Source: Nocardia aurea
Lineage (GTDB): Bacteria; Actinomycetota; Actinomycetes; Mycobacteriales; Mycobacteriaceae
Direction: 5' to 3'
Length of the DNA stretch: 64,000 nucleotides
Assembly: GCF_003123685.1 (NCBI RefSeq)
Contig: NZ_QCYJ01000172.1
Location: 1-64,000, forward strand
Positions 7,991 to 16,233 of the stretch are shown here, piece after piece (the stretch's first letter is position 1; each line of letters begins with the position of its first letter). Made by a program: the position numbers and the translations under genes. The notes beneath the pieces were generated by a model. It saw only the letters and a list, made by a program, of their open reading frames with translations. It was not told the DNA's origin and made no database searches.

Positions 7991-9450
7991 GCCAGAACCT
8001 CGGCGAAGGTCTTCAGCTCGAGGAATTCCTCCAGACCTTGACGGCCCATCTCCCGCCCGATGCCCGACTGCTTGTAACCGCCGAAGGGAGCGTCCGCGGA
8101 GAAGTAGTTGCCGCCGTTGATGCTGAAGGTGCCGGTGCGCACGCGGCGCGCCACCGCCTTCGCGCGTTCCTGATCGGCGCTCATGATGCCGCCGGACAGA
8201 CCGTAGATGGAGTTGTTCGCGATGCGGACCGCGTCGTCTTCGTCGGTGTAGGGGATCAGCGCGATGACCGGGCCGAAGACCTCTTCCTGGGCGATCTCGC
8301 TGTCGGGATCGACGTTCGCCAGCAGAGTCGGCTTGTAGAAGAAGCCCGGATCGACCTTCTCGCCGCCCGCGACCAGGGTGGCCCCCGCCGCGACCGCGCG
8401 CTGGACGATGCCGTCGACCTTGTCGCGCTGACGTTCGCTGATCAGCGGACCCATGTAGGTCTTGGGATCGCGCGGATCACCGTAGGTGACGTGAGCGAAG
8501 ACGCCCGCGATCATCTGCGCCACCTTGTCGTGATCGGCGGCGGGAACGAGGACGCGGGTGGTCAGCGCGCAGCCCTGTCCTGCGTGGGTCGCCACGCTGA
8601 ACGCCGCGAACTGGGCCGACTTCACGTAGTCGGCGTCGTCGAGCAGGATCATCGCGGATTTGCCGCCGAGTTCGAGGAAGACCTTCTTCAGGGTCGCGCT
8701 GGCCGCCGCCATGATCTCGCGGCCGACCGGGGTGGATCCGGTGAAGGTGACGACGTCGACGTCGGGGTGGGTGGTCATGCGCTTGCCGACCTCGATATCG
8801 GAGGAGGTCAGCACATTGACCACGCCCGCCGGGATATCGGTCTGCGCGATGATCTCACCGAGCGCCAGGGTCGACAGCGGGGTGTCGGGCGCGCCCTTGA
8901 GCACCACGGTGCAACCGGCGGCCAGCGAGGGCGCCAGCTTGGCCAGCGCGAGCTGGTGCGGGTAGTTGTAGGCGGCGATCGCGGCGACGACGCCCGCGGC
9001 CTCCTTCTCGACCCAGCGGTGATGCTGCTGACCGCGGATCTCGATATTGCCGAGATCCTCGCTCCACTCGTAGCCCTCGAGCAGCCCCGCGTAGTAGCGC
9101 ACGATCTCGAAGGGGACCTCGAGCTGATTGCCGTGGGTCAGCGCGCGCGTGGCGCCGACCTCGGAGATGGTCAGCTCGCGCAATTCCTCGACGTTGTCGC
9201 GCAGCGCTTGGTACAGCTGGTTCAAGCAACGCGCCCGCAGCTCGTGATTCGTCGACCAGTCGGTGGTGTCGAAGGCGCGTCGCGCCGCCGCGACCGCCGC
9301 GTCGACCTCGGCCACGGTGGCCTCCGGCGCGTAGCCGAACACCTCGCCCGTGGCGGGATCGAGCGAGGCGAGCGTCTGCTCGGTCTCGACCAACTGCCCG
9401 TCGATCAGTAGCCGCCGCGTCACCGCTACTGCCTGTTCCTGCGTTGACAT
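7987..9450 (-). CDS. NAD(P)-dependent aldehyde dehydrogenase
   Basis: This 487-residue protein is of normal family length and oxidises an aldehyde to a carboxylic acid. The catalytic Glu is in LELGGKSA and the catalytic Cys in AGQGCALTTR; the NAD-site motif FTGSTPVGR and the C-terminal SIYGLSGG and FGGYKQSGIGREMG are present. It is the first gene of the minus-strand operon running to 4416. The start ATG lies 26 nt from the perfect inverted repeat at 9476-9502, which is therefore placed to control it. Confidence 0.92.
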   Translation of the reverse strand: MSTQEQAVAVTRRLLIDGQLVETEQTLASLDPATGEVFGYAPEATVAEVDAAVAAARRAFDTTDWSTNHELRARCLNQLYQALRDNVEELRELTISEVGATRALTHGNQLEVPFEIVRYYAGLLEGYEWSEDLGNIEIRGQQHHRWVEKEAAGVVAAIAAYNYPHQLALAKLAPSLAAGCTVVLKGAPDTPLSTLALGEIIAQTDIPAGVVNVLTSSDIEVGKRMTTHPDVDVVTFTGSTPVGREIMAAASATLKKVFLELGGKSAMILLDDADYVKSAQFAAFSVATHAGQGCALTTRVLVPAADHDKVAQMIAGVFAHVTYGDPRDPKTYMGPLISERQRDKVDGIVQRAVAAGATLVAGGEKVDPGFFYKPTLLANVDPDSEIAQEEVFGPVIALIPYTDEDDAVRIANNSIYGLSGGIMSADQERAKAVARRVRTGTFSINGGNYFSADAPFGGYKQSGIGREMGRQGLEEFLELKTFAEVLA

Positions 9451-9467
9451 CCCGTCTCCTCGCTAAC

Positions 9468-9507
9468 AATGGAAATTACATTCTCGCTTCCGGAGAATGT
9501 AACATTC
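9468..9507. promoter_or_regulatory. Operator/promoter element with perfect 10-bp inverted repeat
   Basis: TTACATTCTC (9476-9485) and GAGAATGTAA (9493-9502) form an exact inverted repeat around a 7-bp spacer. The larger block from AATGGAAAT at 9468 aligns without gaps to 37873-37912 (28 of 40 bases by hand count), including AATGGAAAT and GGAGAAT at identical spacing. It lies between the divergent ALDH operon and the SDR-P450 operon. It is probably a TetR-type operator; the candidate regulator is the gene at 25348. Confidence 0.7.
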
Positions 9508-9654
9508 ACAATGCGGGACTGTAGCAATAATCGGCTTTACGCGACAGTCCGCCACGCTCTCCATTCCGCTTGGCGACCGTTCAGCAAGCAGGGCGACTCT
9601 TGCGAAGGTGTTCCGTGCGAGAGTACGGTTCTCACAACCGGAAGGGAGATTCTT
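9508..9654. other. Rest of the divergent intergenic region
   Basis: Between the inverted repeat and the small frame at 9655 no further gene or clear repeat was seen. The region should hold the promoter for the rightward P450 operon, but no confident -35/-10 pair can be named. Confidence 0.4.
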
Positions 9655-9756
9655 GTGTTCGACACTACACTCGCGCCGGTCCCCGAACGGGCGAGGCGCG
9701 GCACCCGCGCAGTTTCGTCCCGCAACATGGTCAACGGAGAGAGGTTCCAGGCGTGA
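9655..9756 (+). CDS. Possible 33-residue leader peptide coupled to the SDR
   Basis: A short frame starts at GTG 9655, 6 nt after a strong GGAAGGGAG ribosome site. It ends in TGA that overlaps the GTG of the SDR gene by 4 nt (GTGA), the same junction used between real genes in this window. The peptide is VFDTTLAPVP followed by Arg-rich sequence and NMVNGERFQA. It has no known motif. It could be a translated leader that couples translation into the SDR, or chance. The SDR has its own weaker GAGAGG site. Confidence 0.35.
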   Translation: MFDTTLAPVPERARRGTRAVSSRNMVNGERFQA

Positions 9757-10460
9757 AGACGGCAGTGGTCACCGGAGGCGCGTCCGGAATCGGTTTGGGT
9801 ATCGCGGAGCGTTTGCGCGGCGACGGATTCCACGTCGCCACGCTGGATCTGAATCCGCCCGCCGACGACGATTTCGCCTATCGGGCCGACGTCACCGATC
9901 CCGAGCAGGTCGCTCAGGCACTCGAAGCCATCCGGGCCAAGCTGGGGCCGGTCACCATCCTCGTGAATTCCGCGGGTCTCGACGGATTCAAGCGATTCCA
10001 GAACATCTCGTTCGAGGAATGGAAGAAGGTCATCGACGTCAACCTGCACGGGGTCTTCCACTGCGTCCAAGCGGTGCTGCCCGACATGCTGGAAGCGGGC
10101 TGGGGACGTATCGTCAACATCTCCTCGTCCAGCACGCAGTCCGGCCAGCCGTTCATGTCGCACTACGTCTCGGCCAAATCCGCCGTCAACGGCCTCACCA
10201 AGGCTCTGGCGCTGGAACTCGGGCCTTCGGGCATCACCGTCAATTCGGTGCCGCCGGGCTTCATCGACACCCCGATGCTGCGTAAGAACGAGGAAGCGCG
10301 GCGACTCGGCGGAACCGTCGAGGACCACATCCAGCGCACCCCGGTGCGCAGGGTCGGCACCCCCGCCGACATCGCCGCCGCGTGCTCGTTCCTGATCTCC
10401 GAGGAAGCCGGATACATCACCGGTCAGAGCATCGGTGTCAACGGCGGACGTAACACGTAA
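9753..10460 (+). CDS. Short-chain dehydrogenase/reductase
   Basis: The 235-residue classical SDR probably oxidises a hydroxyl or hydroxyacyl-CoA with NAD(P). Markers: TGGASGIG near residue 8, NSAG near 74, the Ser in NISSSS and the YVSAK catalytic motif, then PPGFIDTPM. The GTG at 9753 fits the SDR N-terminus (VKTAVVTGG); longer frames add non-SDR sequence. It closely resembles the SDR at 61158, both ending EEAGYITGQ.IGVNGGRNT. It is the first enzyme gene of the operon with a ferredoxin and a P450 immediately downstream. Confidence 0.88.
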   Translation: MKTAVVTGGASGIGLGIAERLRGDGFHVATLDLNPPADDDFAYRADVTDPEQVAQALEAIRAKLGPVTILVNSAGLDGFKRFQNISFEEWKKVIDVNLHGVFHCVQAVLPDMLEAGWGRIVNISSSSTQSGQPFMSHYVSAKSAVNGLTKALALELGPSGITVNSVPPGFIDTPMLRKNEEARRLGGTVEDHIQRTPVRRVGTPADIAAACSFLISEEAGYITGQSIGVNGGRNT

Positions 10461-10530
10461 CATCCCCCGCCCCGCCCTACCGGGCGCGGACGGTGCAGCC
10501 CGAAACGCAAGACGGAAAAGGAAGAACACC

Positions 10531-10725
10531 GTGAAGGTCCACGTCGATCAAGACCGCTGCCAGGGGCACACGCTGTGCGCGATGATCGCCCCGCAATCAT
10601 TCGAACTCAGCGATATCGATGGACACTCGTCCCCGGTCGACGAGTCGGTCGCCGACGGCCAGGAGGAGCAGGTCCGCGAGGCCGTCCATTCCTGCCCCGA
10701 GCGCGCGATCTCGATCGACGAGTAG
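10531..10725 (+). CDS. Ferredoxin, CxxHxxC type, P450 partner
   Basis: This 64-residue ferredoxin has Cys10, His13, Cys16 and Cys55 (CQGHTLC ... CPERA). The His in place of the second Cys is typical of small actinobacterial ferredoxins, usually [3Fe-4S], that deliver electrons to P450s. The GTG start has GGAAGAA upstream and gives the expected MKVHVDQDRC N-terminus. It lies 12 nt before the P450 gene, so it is very likely that enzyme's electron donor. No ferredoxin reductase gene is nearby. Confidence 0.9.
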   Translation: MKVHVDQDRCQGHTLCAMIAPQSFELSDIDGHSSPVDESVADGQEEQVREAVHSCPERAISIDE

Positions 10726-10737
10726 ATCGGAACCGCT

Positions 10738-12096
10738 ATGACCGTGGAGAACATCACCGATACCGACCGCAAGCAGCCGCAATTCCACTTCGACCGGTTC
10801 GCACCCGAATATCGGGAGAGCTTCCAGTCGATCACCGAGGAAATGCAGAGCGAATGCCCGGTCGCGTGGACCGAGACCTACGACGGCCACTGGGTCGCCG
10901 CGGGTAACAAAGAGGTCTTCGAACTGGCGCGCTGCCCGCACATGTCCAACGATCACGACCCCAACGGCACGGGCTCGGGCTACAAGGGCATCTCCATTCC
11001 GCCGCCGCCGCGCGCCAAGGGTATCCGCGCGGGCATTCTGGAAATGGACGAGCCCGAGCACAGGGAACTGCGCGCGGTGCTCAACCCCTACCTGTCCCCC
11101 GCCGCCGTGAATCGCTGGATTCCGTTCGTGGACGAGATCGTCCGGGCCTCGATCGACGAGAAGATCGAAAGCGGCCGAATCGATTTCGTCGACGAACTGG
11201 CGAACATCACTCCCGCCGTCCTGACACTCGGCATGCTCGGTGTGCCACTGAACAAGTGGCAGATCTACAACGAGCCCATCCACGCCGCGGTGTACACCCA
11301 CCCGGAAGATCCGGACTACCCCCGGATCGCCGAAATGCACAGGGCGCTCGGCATCGATCTGCTGACCAACCTCGCCGAGATCAGGCAGAGCCCCCGGCCC
11401 GGCATGATCCACGCGGTCGATTCGGCGAGGGTCAACGGCGAGCCGCTGCCCGATATGGAAATCCTCGGGATGCTCAGCCTGTTGATCGGTGGTGGCTTCG
11501 ACACCACCACCGCGCTCACCGCGCATTCGCTGGAATGGCTTTCGGAGAACCCCGCCGAACGCGAGAATCTCAGCCGGGACCGCGATCTGCTGCTCAACTC
11601 GGCCACCGAGGAATTCCTGCGCTACTACTGCCCCGCACCGGGTGACGGTCGCACCATCGCGCAGGATTGCGAGGTGGCGGGCACCTCGTTCAAGGAAGGT
11701 GACCGGGTCTGGTTGTCCTGGGCGATGGCCAACCGTGACCCCTCGGTGTTCCAGGATCCGGAAGAGGTCATCCTGGACCGCAAGGGCAACAGGCACTATT
11801 CCTTCGGTCTCGGCATCCACCGCTGCATCGGCTCCAATATGGCCCGTATGGTCTTCAAGCGGATGCTGGTGGCCGTGCTGGATCGGATGCCCGACTACCG
11901 GTGCATCCCCGAGGAGACGGTGCACTACGACACCATCGCGATCATCCAGGGCATGCGGCATCTGCCCGCCGAGTTCACCCCCGGCCCGCGCCTGGGTCCG
12001 GGAATCGAGGAGACCCTGGAGAAGTTGCAGGTCGTCTGCGACGAGCAGCGGCTCGCCGAGCCGGTGACCGCGAACAAGCACACCGCGGAAATCTGA
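10738..12096 (+). CDS. Cytochrome P450 monooxygenase
   Basis: The 452-residue soluble P450 hydroxylates an organic substrate using O2 and two electrons. The heme-thiolate Cys is in FGLGIHRCIGSN, the I-helix oxygen motif is GGGFDTTTAL and the K-helix ExxR is EEFLRYY. The length is slightly above a typical bacterial CYP, owing to a C-terminal extension after PGPRLGPG. It follows its ferredoxin by 12 nt. The context with a DUF35-thiolase and acyl-CoA enzymes suggests oxidation of a lipid, terpenoid or steroid-like molecule; the substrate is not determinable. Confidence 0.92.
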   Translation: MTVENITDTDRKQPQFHFDRFAPEYRESFQSITEEMQSECPVAWTETYDGHWVAAGNKEVFELARCPHMSNDHDPNGTGSGYKGISIPPPPRAKGIRAGILEMDEPEHRELRAVLNPYLSPAAVNRWIPFVDEIVRASIDEKIESGRIDFVDELANITPAVLTLGMLGVPLNKWQIYNEPIHAAVYTHPEDPDYPRIAEMHRALGIDLLTNLAEIRQSPRPGMIHAVDSARVNGEPLPDMEILGMLSLLIGGGFDTTTALTAHSLEWLSENPAERENLSRDRDLLLNSATEEFLRYYCPAPGDGRTIAQDCEVAGTSFKEGDRVWLSWAMANRDPSVFQDPEEVILDRKGNRHYSFGLGIHRCIGSNMARMVFKRMLVAVLDRMPDYRCIPEETVHYDTIAIIQGMRHLPAEFTPGPRLGPGIEETLEKLQVVCDEQRLAEPVTANKHTAEI

Positions 12097-12118
12097 CCGG
12101 ACGACAACCGAAACACGC

Positions 12119-12149
12119 GCCGCGCGTGGCCGATCCGGCCACGCGCGGC
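12119..12149 (+). other. Intercistronic perfect 14-bp hairpin
   Basis: Arms 12119-12132 and 12136-12149 (GCCGCGCGTGGCCG and its complement) flank a 3-nt loop between the P450 and the DUF35-thiolase gene. No T tract follows and the ribosome site lies 13 nt on. It could be an attenuator, partial terminator or mRNA-stability element. Confidence 0.6.
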
Positions 12150-12173
12150 TACCGGCTGATACGAGGAGGCACT

Positions 12174-13862
12174 GTGGCAGAGGCGGAGAGTTCACCCGCG
12201 GCGAAGGCCGAACCGTCGGGGCGGCCACTGCCGCTGCTGAGTCTGGACACCGAGTTCTTCTGGACCTCGGGGGCCGACGGCATCCTGCGCATCACCGAAT
12301 GCCGTTCCTGCGCGGCGCTCATCCACCCACCGCAGCCGATCTGCCGCTACTGCCGCGGCCACGACCTCGGTATCCGCGAGGTCTCCGGTCAGGCCGTGCT
12401 CGCCGGATTCACCGTCAACCACCGCTTCGGCCTGCCCGGCCTGCCGCCGCCCTACGTGGTCGCCCAGGTCGCGCTGGTCGAGGATCCGCGAGTTCGGTTG
12501 ACCACCAACATCATCGACGCCGATCCCGACAGCCTGGAGCTGGGGATGCGCGTCGAGGTCGTCTTCCAACAGGACGCCGACGTGTGGCTGCCGCTGTTCC
12601 GGCCGGTGGCCGACCAGCCCGAACTCGCGCCGCTGCCGGTGGACGAGATCGCCCCCGAGCGTTTCGGCGAATACGTGCGCCCGATGGTGCGCCAGGACAA
12701 GTTCGAGGACAAGGTCGCGCTGACCGGTATCGGCATGTCGCGGATCGGACGCAGGCTGATGGTCCCGCCGCTGGCGCTGACGGTCGAGGCGTGCGAACGG
12801 GCCGTCGCCGACGCGGGGCTGACCATGGACGATATCGACGGTATCGCCTCCTATCCGGGCGGCGGCAACGTCGGCGGATTCGGCGAAGGCGGCGTCACCG
12901 CGGTCGAGGCCGCGCTCGGTTTGCGCCCGACCTGGCACAACGGCGGTATCGAGACATTCGGTCCCGGCGGTTCGGTGATCGCGGCGATGACGGCGGTCGC
13001 GGCCGGACTGGCCAACCACGTGCTCTGTTTCCGCACCGTGTGGGAATCGACGTTCAACGAACTGATGAAGGCGGGTCGCATCCCGTCCTCGGGTGGCCGC
13101 ACCACCAGCTGGATGATGCCCTTCGGGGCGACCTCCGCCGCGCACACGCTCGCCCAGAACGCCCAGCGCCATTTCCAGCGCTACGGCACCACCCGCGAGA
13201 CACTCGGCTGGATCGCGCTCAACCAGCGCGCCAACGCGGAACTGGAACCGACCGCGGTCTACCGCGATCCGATGACGATGGACGACTACCTCGGCGCCCG
13301 CTCCATCACCACCCCGTTCGGGCTCTACGACTGCGACGTCCCGTGCGACGGCGCGGTCGCGGTGATCGTGTCGGCGGTCGACGTGGCGCGCGATCTGGCG
13401 AAACCGCCGGTGCTGGTCGAGGCCGTCGGCACCCAGATCGTCGAGCGCATCGAATGGGATCAGAGCACCCTGACCCACGAACCGCAGGTCCTCGGCCCCG
13501 CCGCGCACCTGTGGACCCGCACCACCCTGCGTCCGGCCGATGTGGACGTCGCCGAACTCTACGACGGGTTCACCTTCAACTGTCTGTCCTGGATCGAGGC
13601 GCTCGGCTTCTGCGGGATCGGCGAGGCGAAGGATTTCCTGGAGGGCGGCAAGAACATCGCCCGCGACGGCACGATTCCGGTCAACACCCACGGCGGCCAG
13701 CTGTCGCACGGGCGCACCCACGGCATGGGGTTGCTGCACGAGGCGGTGGTGCAGTTGCGCGGCGAGGCCGGGGCACGCCAGGTCGGCGGGGCCAGGGTCG
13801 CCGTGGTCTCCAGCGGCGGACTGACCCCGGGCGGCGCGATGCTGCTGCGCACCGACTCGTGA
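12174..13862 (+). CDS. DUF35 (zinc-ribbon OB-fold) fused to Ltp2-like thiolase/aldolase
   Basis: In the 562-residue fusion, residues ~1-150 are a DUF35 domain with an intact zinc ribbon (Cys43, Cys46, Cys57, Cys60 in CRSC...CRYC). Residues ~175-562 are an SCP2-thiolase-like domain. The segment where thiolases carry the nucleophilic Cys reads GIETFGPGGSVIAAM, with no Cys. The C-terminal motif is NTHGGQLSHGRTHGMG. In cholesterol side-chain catabolism the Cys-less thiolase homologue Ltp2 acts with a separate DUF35 protein as a retro-aldolase on a 17-hydroxy acyl-CoA. This fusion could be a one-chain version of such an aldolase (inference). The GTG start is supported by GAGGAGG 5 nt upstream. Confidence 0.8.
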   Translation: MAEAESSPAAKAEPSGRPLPLLSLDTEFFWTSGADGILRITECRSCAALIHPPQPICRYCRGHDLGIREVSGQAVLAGFTVNHRFGLPGLPPPYVVAQVALVEDPRVRLTTNIIDADPDSLELGMRVEVVFQQDADVWLPLFRPVADQPELAPLPVDEIAPERFGEYVRPMVRQDKFEDKVALTGIGMSRIGRRLMVPPLALTVEACERAVADAGLTMDDIDGIASYPGGGNVGGFGEGGVTAVEAALGLRPTWHNGGIETFGPGGSVIAAMTAVAAGLANHVLCFRTVWESTFNELMKAGRIPSSGGRTTSWMMPFGATSAAHTLAQNAQRHFQRYGTTRETLGWIALNQRANAELEPTAVYRDPMTMDDYLGARSITTPFGLYDCDVPCDGAVAVIVSAVDVARDLAKPPVLVEAVGTQIVERIEWDQSTLTHEPQVLGPAAHLWTRTTLRPADVDVAELYDGFTFNCLSWIEALGFCGIGEAKDFLEGGKNIARDGTIPVNTHGGQLSHGRTHGMGLLHEAVVQLRGEAGARQVGGARVAVVSSGGLTPGGAMLLRTDS

Positions 13863-13884
13863 GCGCGAGAATGTCGGTCTCGCT

Positions 13885-14847
13885 ATGACACTCATCGAAT
13901 CCGACCTACGCCCGCTCGACGGTCCGGCCCCGCTGCCGGTCGTCGCGGAATTCGACGGCATCCCGGTCTCGGGTCTGCTGGCCGAAGCGCCCGCGCCACG
14001 CGCCGTGCTGGTCGCCCTGCACGGCGGCGCGACCGATTCGACGTATTTCGACTGCCCCGGGCACCCGGAACTCTCGCTGCTGCGCCTCGGGCAACGCCTC
14101 GGCTACACCGTGCTCGCGCTCGACCGGCCCGGCTACGGCAGTTCCGCGCCGTTCACCGAGGAGCTCACCCCCGCACAGCGGCGCGTCGATCTCATGTACG
14201 GCGTCGTCGACTCGCTGCTGGCGAATCGCGAGCGCGGCGCCGGTGTATTCCTGATGGCCCATTCGGCCGGTTGCGAACTCGCGCTGCGGATGGCGAGCGC
14301 GGATCGCGGCGCGGACCTGCTCGGCCTCGAGCTGGCCGGGACCGGACGCAACCATCACCCGAAGGCCCAGGAAGTGCTGTGGGGGCCTCGATCCGAGGGC
14401 GGCCGCAGGCCGATCGGGCTCGGCGGACTGCTGTGGAAACCGCGTCGGCTGTACCCGCCCTCGCTCGGCGGCGGGGCGATCTACGTGCCCGGCCCCAAGC
14501 TGGAGGCGCAGACCATCGCCGACTGGGCCGAACACCACTTCCCCAGCCTGGCCGCGCGGGTACGGATCCCGGTGCGCTACACCGCCGGTGAATACGAGGC
14601 CATCTGGCGCAACGACCCGGAGGAAGTGGCGCGTATCGGCGCGCTGTTCGAGGCGGCGCCGCGCGTCGTGCTCAACCTGCAACCCAATACCGGGCACAAC
14701 GCGAGCCTGGGATATACGGCGGCGGCATACCACCTGAAGGTGCTTTCCTTCGTGGAGGAATGCGTGGTCGCCGCGACTACCGGAGAATTCACCGGACCGA
14801 CAACGCAATTCGATGGCGGCGCGAGCGCGGCCAGGGAGGTTAGGTAA
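13885..14847 (+). CDS. Alpha/beta-hydrolase
   Basis: The 320-residue alpha/beta-hydrolase carries a nucleophile elbow, AHSAGCE, around residue 126, an oxyanion-region HGGATDS near 48 and the catalytic His in NTGHNASLG near 273. It could cleave an ester, lactone or thioester in the pathway. It lies 22 nt after the DUF35-thiolase gene and its TAA overlaps the next ATG by one base (TAATG). No signal peptide was seen, so it is cytosolic. The specific substrate is unknown. Confidence 0.85.
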   Translation: MTLIESDLRPLDGPAPLPVVAEFDGIPVSGLLAEAPAPRAVLVALHGGATDSTYFDCPGHPELSLLRLGQRLGYTVLALDRPGYGSSAPFTEELTPAQRRVDLMYGVVDSLLANRERGAGVFLMAHSAGCELALRMASADRGADLLGLELAGTGRNHHPKAQEVLWGPRSEGGRRPIGLGGLLWKPRRLYPPSLGGGAIYVPGPKLEAQTIADWAEHHFPSLAARVRIPVRYTAGEYEAIWRNDPEEVARIGALFEAAPRVVLNLQPNTGHNASLGYTAAAYHLKVLSFVEECVVAATTGEFTGPTTQFDGGASAAREVR

Positions 14848-15401
14848 TGGAGGTCACCGATATCGCGCCGCTCCTGCTGCGGCAGGTCGTGGGTGTCACG
14901 ATGATCGCGCACGGCGTCAACCACTGGATCGGCGGCGGCAAGATCGCAGGCACGGCACGCTGGTTCGGCGGACTCGGGCTGCGCAACGGCGTGCTACAGG
15001 CATGGCTGAGCGTCATCACCGAGATCGGCGCGGGCGTCCTGTTGATCGCGGGGCTGCTGACGCCGTTCGCCGCCGCCGCCGTCATCTCGGTCATGCTGGT
15101 CGCCGGACTGCTCGCGCACCGCAAGAACGGCTTCTTCGTGTTCAAGGAGGGCTACGAGTACGTCCTGGTCCTGGCCGTGGTCGCCCTCGCGCTCGGCCTG
15201 TCGGGACCGGGATGGCTCTCACTCGATCATGCCGCGGGCATCGAGATCACCGGCTGGGCCGGTGGCGCGGTCGCACTGGGCGTCGGCGTGCTCGGCACCG
15301 CGGGGCTGCTGGCCGTGTTCTACCGCCCCGCTCCCGCGAGCCCGGCGCCCGAACCCGCGAGTACCGCACCGGAAACCACCGTCAGCGAGGAGGCACACTG
15401 A
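14847..15401 (+). CDS. DoxX-family membrane protein
   Basis: This 184-residue integral membrane protein has about four hydrophobic segments (roughly residues 7-30, 55-85, 100-125 and 130-155). The N-terminal LLLRQVVGVTMIAHGVNHW pattern is typical of DoxX proteins. The tail after residue 155 is Pro/Ala/Glu-rich. Its role is uncertain: DoxX proteins are linked to quinone or redox functions in some systems. Its location within a P450/acyl-CoA operon, with 1-nt overlaps on both sides, implies co-expression. Confidence 0.8.
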   Translation: MEVTDIAPLLLRQVVGVTMIAHGVNHWIGGGKIAGTARWFGGLGLRNGVLQAWLSVITEIGAGVLLIAGLLTPFAAAAVISVMLVAGLLAHRKNGFFVFKEGYEYVLVLAVVALALGLSGPGWLSLDHAAGIEITGWAGGAVALGVGVLGTAGLLAVFYRPAPASPAPEPASTAPETTVSEEAH

Positions 15402-16219
15402 TGCGCGTCGGATTCATCGGATTGGGCAGCCAGGGCGGCCCGATGGCCCGCCGGATCATCGAGGCGGGCCACCCGACCACCCTGTGGGCACGCAGGCCCG
15501 CGTCGTTGGAGCCGTACGCCGACACCGCGGCCGACACCGCCGAATCCCCCGCCGCCTTGGCGGAGAAGAGCGATCTGGTCTGTCTGTGCGTGGTCGGCGA
15601 TGCCGACGTGCGCGAGGTGATCACCGGCGAGAACGGCATCCTGGCCGGTATCGCGCCGGGATCGATCATCGCGGTGCACTCCACGGTGCACCCGGACACC
15701 TGCCGTGATCTCGCGAAAACAGCCGCGGCACAGGGTGTCGAGCTGATCGACGCCCCGGTCAGCGGTGGCGGCCCCGGCGCCGCGGCGGGCACCCTGCTCG
15801 TGATGGTCGGCGGCGCGACCGAAGCCGTCGAGCGCAGCCGACCGATCTTCGAGTCGTACGCGAATCCGATCGTGCACCTCGGTGACGTGGGCGCCGGGCA
15901 GGTCACCAAACTGCTCAACAACCTGCTGTTCACCGCCAATCTGGCGACGGCCAAGAGCGCACTGGATCTGGGCACCTCGCTCGGTCTGAGCCAGGAACGC
16001 CTCGGTCAGGTCATCTCCAACGGCACCGCGAACAGTTTCGCGCTCGGACGCATCGTCGACGCGGGCGGCACGCTGGACCGGCTCGCGGCGCACGCGGGCG
16101 ATCTGCTGCTCAAAGATGTCAGCCTGGTGGCCGCCCTGGCCGCGGCGGCGGATGTCACCCCGGGAATCGTGCTCGACGCCGCCGACGCGACTCTGGGCTT
16201 CATGGATCGTTCACGTTGA
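15401..16219 (+). CDS. 3-hydroxyisobutyrate dehydrogenase-like oxidoreductase (copy 1)
   Basis: This 272-residue beta-hydroxyacid dehydrogenase has the NAD(P)-binding GFIGLGSQGGPMA at the N-terminus, the substrate motif DAPVSGGGPGA near 125 and the catalytic Lys in TKLLNNLLF near 170. Family enzymes oxidise a beta-hydroxy acid to a semialdehyde. The start ATG overlaps the DoxX stop by one base (TGATG). A second, divergent copy follows at once, so the two may form a hetero-oligomer or act on different intermediates. Confidence 0.88.
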   Translation: MRVGFIGLGSQGGPMARRIIEAGHPTTLWARRPASLEPYADTAADTAESPAALAEKSDLVCLCVVGDADVREVITGENGILAGIAPGSIIAVHSTVHPDTCRDLAKTAAAQGVELIDAPVSGGGPGAAAGTLLVMVGGATEAVERSRPIFESYANPIVHLGDVGAGQVTKLLNNLLFTANLATAKSALDLGTSLGLSQERLGQVISNGTANSFALGRIVDAGGTLDRLAAHAGDLLLKDVSLVAALAAAADVTPGIVLDAADATLGFMDRSR

Positions 16220-16233
16220 GGGAGACAGCCGGC

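Noticed and set aside
5531..8041. 836-codon open frame on the plus strand opposite the thiolase-CoA-transferase operon
   Set aside because: Same antisense artefact. The minus strand has coupled genes with full catalytic motifs.
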